Shown: positions 1 to 10,770 of the stretch, in pieces
Layout of the letters: every line of letters begins with the position of its first letter
Numbering within the stretch: position 1 is the stretch's first letter
Assembly (NCBI GenBank): GCA_047967505.1
Contig: CM106538.1
DNA: 64,000 bases
Direction: 5' to 3' (one strand)
Source: Dipteris shenzhenensis
Lineage: Eukaryota; Polypodiophyta; Polypodiopsida; Gleicheniales
Made by a program: the position numbers and the translations under genes
Notes under the pieces: generated by a model
Database searches by the model: none
What the model was told of the DNA's origin: nothing
Seen by the model: the letters and a program-made list of their open reading frames with translations, nothing else

Positions 1-794
1 TTTTTCGAGCGCTTATCTCGTGTATTGGATCTGGCATCATCACTGCTAGTGTCTGAATCTGTCATGCCATCTTCGATGTCAATGGCTGCCGCATGAGCAG
101 CACTGAATGTTTCATAGCTACTTATCTTTTTCATCTCCTTGCGGATTTTCTTTCTGAGGCCTGCTATGAACCATGCCGTGAGGTGCTTTGCATCTGGGCG
201 TGGGTCACATTTGGCGATCAATCTCTTCATCTTTCCCAGGTATGTGCGTACATCTTCCCTCCGGCCTTGTTCGATCTTGCTGAGTTGGAGAGCGGGGTCA
301 TCTTGTAGCCTCTCCGTTTGAAAGCGACGTTTGAATTCGGTTTGAAGTAGGTCCCATGTGGCACGTTCTTCCACAAGAAGGTCGAGGTACCATTCTGACG
401 CCTCATCAGTTAAGGCCATTGGAAACCAAGCCACCTTAGTTTCATGGGATTGATCACCACCTGCTCGACATGCGGCATCAAAATGTTGGAGGAAGCGAGC
501 AGGGTCTCCCCTACCATTATATTTGGGAAGTTCCAGTTTTCCCAAAGGGCGTCGGCTGTGATTGTTGTGATTTCGTCGATTGAAGAAGTTGTCAGCCTCG
601 GCATCGAGCTCGATGTCCCCATCATGCTCAGGACGGCGTCCAGCCATGTTGGGGCGTGGAGGAGTTAAAGGGAGTTGTTGAATCTCAGGGGGGAATTCGG
701 GGTAGAGGATTGGCGGGGGCGGTTGTTGCAGTGGAGTTAGTTGCGGATTGGGCGAGCGTTGAAGTCGAAGTCGTTGGCCGGAACGTAACTGCAT
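1..794 (-). CDS. gag: Gy1 Gag polyprotein, N-terminal part (partial at the window edge)
   Basis: A minus-strand frame stays open for about 264 codons from an ATG at 794-792 (MQLRSGQRL...) to the window edge. A second in-frame ATG lies at 647-645 (MAGRRPEHDGD). I prefer the upstream start because the frame between the two is open and an N-terminal xxLRSGxx is common in plant Ty3 Gag. After a proline-rich N-terminus comes a Retrotrans_gag-type region: KLELPKYNGRGDPARFLQHF, then WFPMALTDEASEWYLDL, FKRRFQTERLQDDPALQL and AWFIAGLRKKIRKEM. In this family it forms the capsid of the cytoplasmic virus-like particle. The zinc knuckle expected further on is outside the window. Nothing in the visible part is broken. 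Confidence 0.85.
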   Translation of the reverse strand, partial: MQLRSGQRLRLQRSPNPQLTPLQQPPPPILYPEFPPEIQQLPLTPPRPNMAGRRPEHDGDIELDAEADNFFNRRNHNNHSRRPLGKLELPKYNGRGDPARFLQHFDAACRAGGDQSHETKVAWFPMALTDEASEWYLDLLVEERATWDLLQTEFKRRFQTERLQDDPALQLSKIEQGRREDVRTYLGKMKRLIAKCDPRPDAKHLTAWFIAGLRKKIRKEMKKISSYETFSAAHAAAIDIEDGMTDSDTSSDDARSNTRDKRSK

Positions 795-3466
795 GCAGAT
801 GGTGCGTGATTTGCCGAGGGTATCGCTACCCCAAGTGTGGGTGTGGAGGTAGTGCTGTTAGGAGAGTTAGAGTGGTGTTAGTTTGTGTAGGGACCGTCGT
901 GTTAATAATGTGCCTAGGATTGTCCTACGTGTGTAGGGAAATGTGCCGGTGCAGACGGATCGTTAATCGGAGGTTGCGGCGTGAAAATACGAGTGAATTA
1001 ATGCAAAATAAGGCCCACACGGGGGCGCGAATGAACGTGTGCGAGGGATGCCGAAATGGTGTGCAATGGGCTGGAAAAATACCCCGTAACGTGGTGTTTC
1101 CGTGTGTGAAATCTGGGTTCAAACGGGGTTTAATTTGGGTCCCAAACGGATGAGTTTCGAGGAGTTAAAGGAGGGGTAAATTTGGCGTTTGGGGGGTCCT
1201 AATGGTGGTGTGAATGGACTTTAAGTCCAACCGAGGGGTTGAAACCAAGTGACTCTAGTTAGAGTAACTAACCTAGATCCTCCCAGTTACGGTAACTGGG
1301 AGGTTTAACTAACTGTAGTTAGATACTAACTGTAGTTAGTCTAACCTAACTGAGGGCTAACTAAACTAACCTAACCTCAAGTACTACTAACCTAACCTAC
1401 GTAGCTAATCTAACTGAGGTTAACTAGCTAACCTAGGGTTAACTAACCTAACCTAACTGTAGTTAGTACTAACCTAACTGTGGTTAAACTAACCGTAGAG
1501 TTAATGTTAGGTTAGGGTTAGTTTGGTTAGGTTTAGTTTTTTTTTTTTTTAAATTTTTATGTGGGGGGGGGGGGCTGCCCGACGGCGGCGCCCGGAGAGA
1601 GGGGGGGGGGGGGGGGGGGGGTTTGACGCGACGGGGGGAACGGGGGAGGGCGAGGGGGGTGCGAGGGGGGTTGCGAAGGGGAGGGCGAGGGGGGTGCAAG
1701 GGGGGGTGCGAGGGGGTTTGCGCGGGCGGGGGGCGGGGGTGGCGGGCGGGGGGAGCGCGGGGCGGGGTGGGTTGGGGGCGGGCGGGGTGCGCGGGGCGGC
1801 GGCGCTGCGTGCGCCGCCGCGGGGCGGGGGGTGGGAGAGGGACGGTGACGTGGGGCGCCGCCGTGGGGCGGCGGGCGGGGGCGGCGGTGTGCGCCGCCGC
1901 GGGGCGGGGTAGGCGGGGGCGTGGGGCGCTGGGCGGGGGTGGCGTGGGGTCGCCGCCGCGGGGCGGTGGCGGGGGTGGCGAGGGTTGGAGGGGCGCGGAG
2001 GCGGCCAGGGATGGCCGCGGGGGCGGAGCGGGCGGGCGGCGCCGCTGGCGGCGCCGCTGTTGGCGGGCGGACGTCGGCGGCCCGGGCGGGGTGGGCGGAG
2101 GCGGCGGCGGCGTCTCTGCGGAGCGCCGCCGCGGGAGCGAGGGGGTCGGTGGGGTGGGGTGGGTGGGATGGGGGGGTTGAGCGGGGTAAGGGGGAGGGGG
2201 AGAGAGGGGGATGGGGGAGGGAACGAGGGGGAGAGAGGAGGGAGTGAGAGAGAGAGGGGGTGGGAGAGAGAACGAGGGGGGGAAAGTGGGAGAGAGGAGA
2301 GAGAAAAGAGAGAGAGGGGGAGGGGGAGGGGGAGGGGGAGGGGGAGATGATGGTAGAGAGAGAAGGGGAGGGGGGAGAGAGAATGAGGGGGAGAGAGGGG
2401 GATGGGGGAGGGGGAGAGGGGGAGGTGAGGGGGAGGTGGTAGTGGAGGGGGAGGGGGAGAGGGTAAGGGGGAGGTGAGGGGGAGGGGGAGAGGGGGAGGT
2501 GAGGGGGAGGTGGTAGTGGAGGGGGAGGGGGAGAGGGTAAGGGGGAGGTGAGGGGGAGGTGGTAGTGGAGGGGGAGGGGGAGAGGGGGAGGTGGTAGTGG
2601 AGGGGAAGTGGGAGAGGGGGAGGGGGGAGGTGGTGGTGGAGGGGGAGTGGGAGAGGGGGAGGGGGGAGGTGGTGGTGGAGGGGGGAGGTGGTGGTGGAGA
2701 GGGAGAGGGGGAGAGGGGGAGGGGGAAGATGAAGGGGGAGGGGGAGAGGGGAGGTGGTGGAGAGGGGGAGGTGGTGGTGGAGAGGGAGGTGGTGGTGGAG
2801 GGGGAGGGGTAAAAGAGCAACAAAAAAACTGAAAGACGGAAATTGAAAAGCAAGGCGAAGTGGTTACCTGACGCTTTCCAAGTCTTTCTCGATGGAACGG
2901 GATTGTCGCGGAACAATGGACGGTGGGTGGAAGGCTAGGTCATTGCTGCGAGAAGGGCTCGATGTCACTTACATGGCGAGGATAGGAGTAAGGGGGCGGT
3001 CGATGGAGAGGGAGGAGTGTCTTGCGTGGGGCTCGGAAGGAGGAAGAGAATGGAGGCAAAAGTGAAAGATGAAGAATGAGGGGGGGTGGAGTAGGTTTTT
3101 ATAGGTTTGGATTTTAGGTTTAGGGTTTAGGTTTAGGGTTTAACCCTAAACTCTTCCCGAGCCATAACTTTTTATGGAGAGCTCGGTTTGCCTTTCTGTA
3201 AAAAGGTAAAATGATCGTAATTGAAAGCTCTACGCAACCGTATCCACTACCTAGCCTAATTGTACATCATGTGGCTTTTATTTAAGAAATTAAGAAAATC
3301 TCTTAAGGTAGTAACCCAAAGTGGATGTTTGGGGTTGATATGTTTGGCTAGATTTGGAAAATTTTTTACTCTCCTTGCCCTTGAGTGGTATGTGCGTGAA
3401 AGTTTTAAGTAGTGACTTGTTTTACACCTACCTACGCATGTTTACTCGCTACTTGAGACGCTAGTC
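795..3466 (-). other. Gy1 leader between PBS and gag, strongly low-complexity
   Basis: This is the untranslated stretch between PBS and gag of Gy1. It has two compositional blocks. From 1250 to 1535 it consists of degenerate CTAACCTAACT/GTTAGTTAG repeats of both orientations. From 1560 to 2815 the plus strand is almost only G and A, first GC-rich (1560-2170), then GGGGGAGAGA-like. On the element's sense strand this is a C/T tract that opens a proline/serine-rich frame of 455 codons, which I regard as a by-product of composition. Between 3105 and 3150 there are several TTTAGGG/CCCTAAA motifs. I see no recognisable domain. Confidence 0.55.
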
Positions 3467-3486
3467 TCCCCGGCAACAGCGCCAAA
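3467..3486 (-). promoter_or_regulatory. Gy1 primer-binding site
   Basis: Directly next to the LTR end, the minus strand reads TTTGGCGCTGTTGCCGGGGA. This is the common PBS form of plant Ty3 elements, and it primes minus-strand DNA synthesis from a host tRNA. It fixes the inner LTR boundary (the LTR ends ...GCCAACA) and the orientation of Gy1. Confidence 0.85.
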
Positions 3487-4280
3487 TGTTGGCTCTTTCC
3501 TACTGCTCTCGTAGGAAGAGCTGGGTAATCTATGTTGCAGGGTTCCGAGGCTTTTTGTCACCTACAGATATATTGGGATTGTCGTTGTAGTATATATGTA
3601 GCTTAGGACCTCGTGTTCCGGTGAGAGACGTAGGCTTAAGTGCGGTGAGTAAACATAATGCAAGCATGTGTAAAAGGCACGTAAACCATTGTTGTTGGGG
3701 TAATGAAGGCTTTCGCCTTCATTGGGGGTTGTAGGGTTTAGGAGGAGTTTAAGGGTTCAGAAGGAGGTTCCAGGGTTTAGGAAGAGTTCAAGGGTTCAGA
3801 AGGAGGTTCCAGGGTTTAGAAAGAGTTCAGAGTTAGGAGGAGGATCCAAGGTTCAGAGTATAGTACATGGTGGAGAACTCGTCTCCCTCGTAGATCATTG
3901 AGTTTAAGGGTTTAGGAAAGCATAGGAGTGGGAGAGGAAGAAGGTGTAAGAGCATGGGTGAAGTAAGAGAGAGAGGAGGAAGGAGGAGGAGGGAAGAGGA
4001 GGTGGGAGAGGGAGGAGAGAGGAGGAGGAGGAGGAGGAAGGAGGAGGAGGAGGAGGAGGAGGGAGGAGGAGGGAGGAGGAGGAGGAGGAGGAGGAGGGAG
4101 AAGGGAGGAGGAGAGGGAGAGGATGGGTTGCAGGGTTGGAGGAGAGGGGAGATGGGTTGCAAGGTTAGGACATGCTTTTGGACGTGCAGTGCAAGGAAGC
4201 ATGGACACTTGAGACAAATGCTTGGAATACCAATGTAGACTCAACACAATGCCCCAAGAGTGTGGGCTTCATTCCATTAT

Positions 4281-4294
4281 GGGGTATTTATACA
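4281..4294 (-). promoter_or_regulatory. Gy1 LTR core promoter (TATA box)
   Basis: The minus strand reads TGTATAAATACCCC, a near-perfect plant TATA box. It lies downstream of the U3 repeats and about 0.8 kb before the PBS, where the genomic RNA of Gy1 would start. Confidence 0.65.
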
Positions 4295-4321
4295 AGTTGG
4301 AGAGCCTCCTTCTCTGCATGT

Positions 4322-4640
4322 AACACAAAGTCGTATCACAAAGTTGTAACACAAAGTTGTGTCACAAAGTCGTAACACATTCTCTCTCTTCATGTAGAAG
4401 TTGTAACACAAAGTTGTTACACAAAGTTGTAACACAAAGTTGTAACACAAAGTTGTAACACAAAGTTGTGTCACAAAGTTATATCACAAAGTCGTAACAC
4501 ATTCTCTCTCTTCATGTAGACAAACTCGTAACACAAAGTTGTTACATAAAGTCGTAACATAAAGTTGTGTCTAGAAGTTGTAACACAAAGTTGTAACACA
4601 AAGTTGTATCACAAAGTTGTATCACCTTCTCTTTCTTCAT
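4322..4640. repeat. Minisatellite in the U3 of the Gy1 LTR
   Basis: A run of about 12-13-bp units around ACACAAAGTTGTA (variants with GTCACAAAG, TCGTAACAC) fills this interval. A longer unit is superimposed: CGTAACACATTCTCTCTC followed by TTCATGTAGA occurs at about 4371 and again at about 4494, and a decayed third copy (TTCTCTTTCTTCATAAG) lies at 4624. The block lies just upstream of the TATA box in the element's sense, where LTR enhancers usually sit. Confidence 0.75.
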
Positions 4641-4712
4641 AAGTTCATGTTGGCACAGAGTCAACACTTTGCCATCCCCTTGTCAACTTTGCATGCAATC
4701 TTGTCTACAACA

Positions 4713-5087
4713 TAGTACATCTAAGGTCTCATTCTAAAATGGGGGAGGTGGAAGAGGGGCATGAGAATATGTGGTTGTTGGTGACATCTTTTGGAATTCA
4801 GTGGAAGTATGCTCAAACTTAAGTTCATTCCCTACTTCAAGTATGCTAGAGTGGAAGCAATCGAGCATCAAATTGGAATTTTTTGATATCAAGGACTCAC
4901 AAGCCGTCCTGAGATGATGAATTCTATAGCCACTATCAGACGATGAACATAGCTAAGGGTTTTTTATCATTGTTTTCGTTTTGTAGATGCCATGGCTAAA
5001 AATAAACAAGATCTGTCCATTGCTATGGAGGATTCAAAGCTAGAGAAGACAAAATATAAGCCGCTTCATTGTCATGACTAAAGAAGT
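4713..5087. other. Unassigned spacer
   Basis: AT-rich sequence between the Gy1 LTR and a decayed coding relic. I see no motif or repeat I can name. Confidence 0.4.
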
Positions 5088-6589
5088 AGTCTTGCTAGAT
5101 TCTTGTGAAGAAAATATGTAACACATTTATTGGTTCATAAAAACATATGATTTCTTGGGAGTGTACAAAGGGGATGTGCACCTCCATGTCTCCATAAAGG
5201 AAAAAACATACAAAGATATGGGAATCATTTGGAGTGTCTTTGAAGAACAAGTAAGCCATGCTACTCCTTGACTTGGAGTGGTTGTTGAAGCTACAAATAA
5301 TTCAAATGACATGCAATAAAATCTTCCACTCCAAGGATACAAATTTGGTTACATGCATGCAAGCAAGAATGACATGGATAAATCAATGAAGAACCTTGGA
5401 TGGGGTTTTCTAGGCTTTGATAACCTTAAGGAAGTAGGAATTGGAGACATGCAAGACATTATAAATGGCTTTGGCAATGTAAGGAATATTTTGCATCTAC
5501 TTACTCTACTAAGGATGGTCCTAGAGATGGAGTGAACAAGAGAAAAAGGGGGGATGAATATTGTTCTCACATCAATTGATAACATAAAGAACAACACTAC
5601 ATTAGAGTTGACTGTGGTGGGAAACACATAAGCAAAAACATACAAAAAGAATCTACTTGCAATGCTTGATGCAACCTTGGATGGTGGAAAGCATGTTGGA
5701 TCAGATGAAGGGATCCAACTATTTGAAAAATGGAGTCCTTACTGCCCAATTGGCATGCACACCACTTTTGAAATTGATGTCACAAGGTGCATTTAATCAC
5801 CAAAACACAGGGTGTACTAGGGAGTGATGGTTTCTCATGTCATGGATCTCCTAAGGGACTACTTGAGTCACCTATAGATCAATCTAGTGAGGCATATGTA
5901 ATATCTTTTGACCCCAAGACAAATCTCCCTTTGTAGGCTTTGAGCTCAGAATTAAAAAAGGTGGATATCCATTTTCAAATTGATGTGCACCATTTTTAAA
6001 GAGGAATGAATCCTCCTTAGCAAGTGAAAGTGATTTGGTAGCTCTTCAAAATCAATGAAAAACACATATGGATTTGCAGTTAGAAGGGATAATATATCCA
6101 GTAGATCCACAAACTTGTCAAACTCATCAATTCCATGGATTGACTAGCTTAATAAAGTTTTTGTGTAAGGGTGAGAATAATTTGTTAGGATATTGTCAAA
6201 GGTTCATTGCTCATGGAGAAAGCAGCCTTCATAGCCACCAATATTAATCTTTGCTTAGTGAAAGAGACAAAAGGATTGCAATGTTGGAGGATTGGAATCA
6301 ACATTTGGTATCATCTATGCAAGCTACAAGTGTTCAAATGTCTGCATATGATGGCATAGAGAAGAAAAATAAGGAATTACAGGTAAAGGTTCAAACATTA
6401 GATGCTCAATTGGGAGAGAGCACTATAAATGCAATTCACTTGCACATGCAAAACATAGCTTTGAAGCATGAGATCAAAAACTTAGAAAAAACATTATCAT
6501 TGATAAAGGACACTCCAATGGGTCCAAGACTATGTAAGAGGAAATTGCATCCAATCGATGAAATATCCAAGAAAAGTGGTCACTGCTAG
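5088..6589 (+). pseudogene. Decayed long coding relic, function unknown
   Basis: The plus strand shows long protein-like stretches broken by stops and at least one frameshift. The first runs through DFLGVYKGDVHLHVSIKEK, GYKFGYMHASKNDMDKSMKN and NIVLTSIDNIKNNTTLEL to GMHTTFEIDVTRC. The second, in another frame, is the ORF 6251-6589, about 112 residues rich in heptad-like Leu/Ile (KRIAMLEDWNQHL, KNKELQVKVQTLDAQL, KHEIKNLEKTLSLI), which suggests a coiled coil, and it ends in a basic tail. I do not recognise the family. A transposon ORF or a dead host gene are both possible. Confidence 0.4.
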
Positions 6590-7599
6590 AAGCATTGAGT
6601 GAGAGCTTGTAGGAGTGTTTCAGAACTAATGTCTATTCATGATGAACACTCTGGTGCTATGGGGGTGAAGTGTTTATGAAAAAAATGTTGGAGTCTATTA
6701 TACAACATCCAAAATTCAAAAGTCTAAAATCAAAGATAACATCTAAGTCAATGAACAAAGTTGTGGAGCATCACAATGCAACTAGTGGCTTAGATTGATA
6801 AGGCAAGCTAAAAGGACATTTCAAGAGCACACTCCATACAAAACCCAAAAATCCAGGATTCTATTAAATTGTCCTATTAAGGATAGCACGCTAATATCAA
6901 AGGATGCCAATCTGATGGTCACAAAGGTCATGCAAAATAATCCCTTCATTGAGAAGCTATGAGCTATTGCTCCAGAATATAGTGTTCTTCAACGTTTTGT
7001 CATTCTATTGCATATTTGTATATTCTGTTCTCATAGATATTACATGTATCGTTTGTCTATTGTTTCCCGTAGCATTTATGTGTATTTATGATGCTACACA
7101 TTGGCAATCACGATGCGCATTCTTACCATCATGCAAGGAATTCACGATCAGGCAATTGAGCCTCATGTCATCTGCCCCTTGCTGTCATTGCAGAGGCACT
7201 TCACATGGAGGTTTGCATGTAGCTGCACTCAGTCCAGAGGAGATTCGAGAGGAGATTGTTGTGGTAAGGAGGCACATCCGTGGATTACAAGATGAACTCG
7301 ATCAGATGCCCCCCAACACCCTACTTACGGTCGAGCGAGTGTAGAAATTCTAGAACCTCATCCGGTGGTCATGGCAGTGCATTTTGGAGTTGTTATCTTC
7401 CCAGTAAGCATGCATGCACACACACTCACAAGGACCTCCTGATCCCTTGACACTGATGATGTGGCTGCGGCAGCGCAACATTGATCTTGAGCATCGAGAC
7501 AGTAAATTGCAAGAAGCTCCGAGAGGGGTTTGGCATTAGAGTCCACTTGCTCAATCGGTATCACCACCAAGGCTGTAGGTACAAGTCTCGATTCATGCA
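6590..7599. other. Unassigned, probably decayed transposon sequence
   Basis: Short frames only. The piece 7230-7344 (EEIREEIVVVRRHIRGLQDELD) could be the N-terminal helical part of the Gy2 Gag that follows, but I cannot align it with Gy3. Nothing else is recognisable. Confidence 0.35.
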
Positions 7600-7605
7600 C
7601 ATCGG

Positions 7606-8490
7606 GTGCTGAGTGCATCTTTGTCTCCGACTGTGGTTTTGGTGGCTTCTCACAATCTCTTCAGTCAAGGAAAACCATCTAGAGGGGCACCAAACATTGG
7701 AGGTGCTGTAATGGCTATGGCATCTCCTGCGGTTGCGGTGGGTAATGTCAAGTATGCCAAGTTTTTGAGAAAAAAGTTGGATGACCCCGATGTACATGTC
7801 CGGATGTTTGAAAAGGTGTATGGGATCAACAATCCAGGAGCTGTGGTACCACTCCAATAAGAGGAAATTTTTTAGTCAACTTTATTGGGTAAGGTAGCAC
7901 AATGGTTGGTAGAGTATGCAGTGAACCATTTCCCCACATATGATGCAGCCCGCGATAAATTCTTGAGGTAGTTTCGTCAAGAAAAAATGATTCCACGGAC
8001 TCTGGAGAGATTGTATAGCTTGGAGTAAGGCGATCAAGATGTGGAAGGTTATGCATCCAAATTTAATTTACTCTTGCAACGTGTGCATGTGGCTCAAAGC
8101 CCTGCTCAGGAGGTACTCAATGACTACTTCATTTTAAGGCTATCATGGAATCTACAGGTGGCATTGGCCACAGTGTTGAGAGATATGGTGCCATGAGCAC
8201 ATAGATTAAAGGGCTAAGGTATGGTATAGGATGTTCAAAGGATTCTGACTTAAAAGTAGATACAAAGACTTGGAGAGCCTCTAAATGGGGTAAGGGCGCA
8301 CCAGTGGCTTTCGGAGAAGGGTCCATACCTAAAGACTTGAAGGGTATATGGTGCACCCACTACCGCAATCCTGGTCACTCCGCAATCGAGTGTGATCTTT
8401 ATGTGAATTGGTGTGCGATTTGCTTGACTAATACACACAACACATTGGGATGCCACTACAATGGGTGTGGCCAAAGAGCGGTTGGTCAGT
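7606..8490 (+). pseudogene. gag: Gy2 gag relic with zinc-knuckle pair
   Basis: The ORF 7606-7860 gives a capsid start (VKYAKFLRKKLDDPDVHVRM). The same domain continues through stops with KVAQWLVEYAVNHFPTYDAA, FRQEKMIPRTLERLYSLE and VEGYASKFNLLLQRV, the core of Retrotrans_gag. At 8350-8470 two Cys/His clusters follow: CTHYRNPGHSAIEC, where the second Cys of CCHC has become His or Tyr, and WCAICLTNTHNTLGC. They match the knuckle pair of Gy3 (CNRCRNAGHLAEEC, WCAICQTATHTTEIC). Nucleic-acid binding by the particle protein is the known role; this copy cannot make it. Confidence 0.75.
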
Positions 8491-9283
8491 AGAGTAAGAT
8501 GCGGCTATGTCTTTTGTGCAAGAAGAGCCATAGTAGCAAGCGTTCTAGTCTGAGCAACAGATGCTCCAACAAGGCGATGGAAGCAATGGCCAAACACGGA
8601 CGTTGAGGCCAGGGTTGTGGTCAAAATCGACTGAAAACATGTATGTTTTGCTTGGGCGAAGGCCATTGGCAGAACGAATGATTGGAAGCTCAGGAATGGG
8701 ATCGGCAACATGCGGAGCGGTAAAAGATCTCCGAGAAAATTCTCAGCACTTCGATGCTACACATTGTTGATGATGATCCGTTGGTGTGTCCAGAGATTAG
8801 CATTGTCACCCATGCTAGTATCAAGCTATGAGGACTGACTCCCATAAATGGTGATAAGCTACTGGATTGGTCAGCTCAAGAACACATTCGATGCCAAGTC
8901 TACAAGTTGGTAACGAAGGAGCCACCATTGATGTCTCTACCAGAGCTTGCAACAACGCCGAGTGAGGCACGTAAGGTGCAATTTGTAGAATTGTGCAATT
9001 AGAGGCGGAGACTCAAGCCAAGTTCAAGTTACACTTACCAGGAAATGGTCCGAAGGCAATTGAAGCAACTCTGTTGTTGGTCGCTAACCAAGCCAAGAGG
9101 CGGGCAAACTCTCTACAAAGGGAGCCAGGGTTGGAATGCATTTTGGAGGCTCTTATCCAAATTTCATTAGGCAGATTGCTTAATCTGGTTTCAGGATTCC
9201 ATCGACAATTCTTGCATTCCCTGCACACGAAGTCGAAACCAGAAGAGGTGGAGTTATGTCAAGTTGATTCATGCCCAATGCCA

Positions 9284-9640
9284 GTAGTTCCTTTGATTGA
9301 CATGAGAATTCTAGTGATTTCCGCAAAGGCACAAGGTCGGACTTTTGCTCAGGTGCTGGTAGATGGCGGTTCGAGGATCAATATTGTCACTTTAAAGACC
9401 TGCCAAGGAATGGGATGGATGTCCTAGAAGCTGGCGCCATTCTTAGTCCGCATGGTTGATCAACGTCGGGTTCAACCACTCAAAATCTTGTTGGCCGTTG
9501 TTCTGGAGGTGGTGGGCATATCATTCTTGGTGTCCTTTGTGGTGCTCAACATGGAAGCTGCAACGCTAGAGTATAGCATCCTTTTGGGTAGGCCTTCGTT
9601 GCGGTAAGCAAAAGTCAAGCAAAATTGGGAGCAGAACATC
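9284..9640 (+). pseudogene. pro: Gy2 protease relic
   Basis: A retropepsin-like segment reads VLVDGGSRINIVTLKTC, then after a stop VRMVDQRRVQPL and SILLGRPSLR. The active-site triplet is DGG (with S) instead of DTG/DSG, as in Gy3. The C-terminal ILLGRP motif is the usual plant Ty3 protease end. A stop at 9425 and one after LGRPSLR break it. The interval 8500-9280 between knuckles and protease is a degenerate linker without a clear frame. Confidence 0.75.
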
Positions 9641-10029
9641 ATTTCAGTGCGGAGAGGAAAGAAGAAAGTGCAGGTCACAATGAGAGTGGTGGCACCATTG
9701 GCAGATGCAGTCCAACTTGTGTTGGTCGAGATGATGAACATGGTGGACGGATTGGAGGATGATGAGGAGGAAGCCTTTCTCAAGGCATATCTGGAGTTGG
9801 TTCCTATCTTCACGATCGATGTGGAAGGCATTATGGACATTTACATGCATCAAAGTTTTCTGACAGACACGGCTAGCCCTATTTTGGAGGAGGAGTTTGA
9901 GCCCCAACAAGTAGCAACAAAATTGGATATATGGGATCTCCTACAGCAAGGGAGGGAATTCGAAGAACGGATGAGTAGAGTCATGCGAGTTCAAAAAGAT
10001 GCTCTAGATACGACACATCTAAACTAGTC

Positions 10030-10770
10030 AAAGTTAGCAATTTGTTGATAACTGAATTCCACCGTGAATTGATTGCCCTCTTGTGGGAATTTTCCAATGT
10101 GTTCACTTGGGACTATGCAGATATGAAGGGTATGGATCCAAAATTTTACCAACACCGGGTCAACCTCAAACCAGATGTGACTTTGACAAAGATACATAGG
10201 TATCATATGAATCCGCACATGGCCAAGCAAGTGCGTGAAGAACTGGAGTGCTTGTTGTGGGTGGGATTCATTGCACTAATTGAAAATCTAGAGTGGATTT
10301 CCCCAATTGTCATTGTGCCAAAGAAAAATAAGAAATTACGAATTTGTGTCAACTACCTCAAGCTGAATGTGGCCACAGTACCCGATCCATTTCCCTTGTG
10401 CTATATGGATTCTATGCTCGATGAAGTGGTGGGGCATGAGGTGTACTCCTTCTTGGATGGATATAGCAGATAGAACCAAATCCGAATGGGTCTAGAAGAC
10501 CAGCAAAATACAACATTCATCACATCATGGGAGGTCTATGTTTGTACAGTCATGTGGTTTAGATTGAGGAATGCTCCCTCAACTTTTTAACATAGGCAAT
10601 GCAAGATATCTTTGGATCCTATTTGATAGATTTCATGAGAATTTTCTTGGATGACCTCAATGTGTTTGGCACATTCGATGAGCACCTGGAGGACTTGCAG
10701 AAATGCTTCCAACGATGCATAGAAGTCTCCTTCAATCTAAATTCGATGAAATGCGCATTCGTAACAGCAA
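10030..10770 (+). pseudogene. pol: Gy2 reverse transcriptase relic, N-terminal half
   Basis: The ORF 10042-10473 shows the Ty3 RT entry: FTWDYADMKGMDPKFYQHRV, KQVREELECLLWVGFI, SPIVIVPKKNKKLRICVNY and EVYSFLDGYSR. After stops it continues with RLRNAPSTF and, at about 10615-10760, YLIDFMRIFLDDLNVFGTF, which carries the catalytic DD (FLDD for the usual YxDD), ending at MKCAF. The rest of RT, RNase H and integrase are missing because Co1 sequence begins here. Confidence 0.85.

Larger units (their letters stand above)
1..4712 (-). mobile_element. Gy1: Ty3/gypsy retrotransposon, 5' part, runs off the left edge
   Basis: Read on the minus strand the order is 5' LTR (4712 to 3487), primer-binding site (3486 to 3467), a leader of about 2.7 kb, and gag (794 to the window edge). 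Protease, RT, RNase H, integrase and the 3' LTR must lie to the left, so neither a target-site duplication nor LTR age can be read. The PBS type and the long leader are common in non-chromoviral plant Ty3 elements of the Tat/Athila group, but without pol the lineage is an inference. The gag frame is open throughout, so this copy may be fairly young. Confidence 0.85.
3487..4712 (-). repeat. Gy1 5' LTR (outer boundary approximate)
   Basis: On the plus strand the LTR begins TGTTGGCTC next to the PBS. The outer end is probably ...CTACAACA at 4712, giving TGTTG/CAACA termini, but an alternative end lies near 4660 because the partner LTR is outside the window. From right to left (sense direction) it holds a repeat-rich U3, a TATA box at 4281-4294, and an R/U5 part with a GA-rich block at 3960-4130. 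The length of about 1.2 kb is usual for large plant Ty3 elements. Confidence 0.7.
7600..10770 (+). mobile_element. Gy2: decayed Ty3/gypsy element, truncated at both ends
   Basis: Gag, zinc knuckles, protease and the N-terminal half of RT follow in normal Ty3 order on the plus strand, with many stops and frameshifts. The closest relative in the window is Gy3: the knuckle pair, the DGGS protease, the VRMVDQRRVQPL stretch and the DPKFYQHR motif before RT all have Gy3 counterparts. No LTR is visible at either end. The 3' end is abrupt: after the RT motif MKCAF the sequence turns into copia element Co1 at about 10770. This is an old, inactive copy. Confidence 0.85.

Noticed and set aside
1549-2916. 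Minus-strand frame of 455 codons, rich in Pro and Ser
   Set aside because: It follows from the C/T-only composition of the Gy1 leader; there is no domain, and the plus strand is equally open in several frames.
3833-4247. Minus-strand Pro/Ser/Leu frames and a plus-strand Glu/Arg frame
   Set aside because: Products of the GGA-repeat block in the Gy1 LTR.
4322-4640. CRISPR-like appearance of regularly spaced repeats
   Set aside because: The units are contiguous without unique spacers, lie in an LTR U3, and the DNA is eukaryotic.
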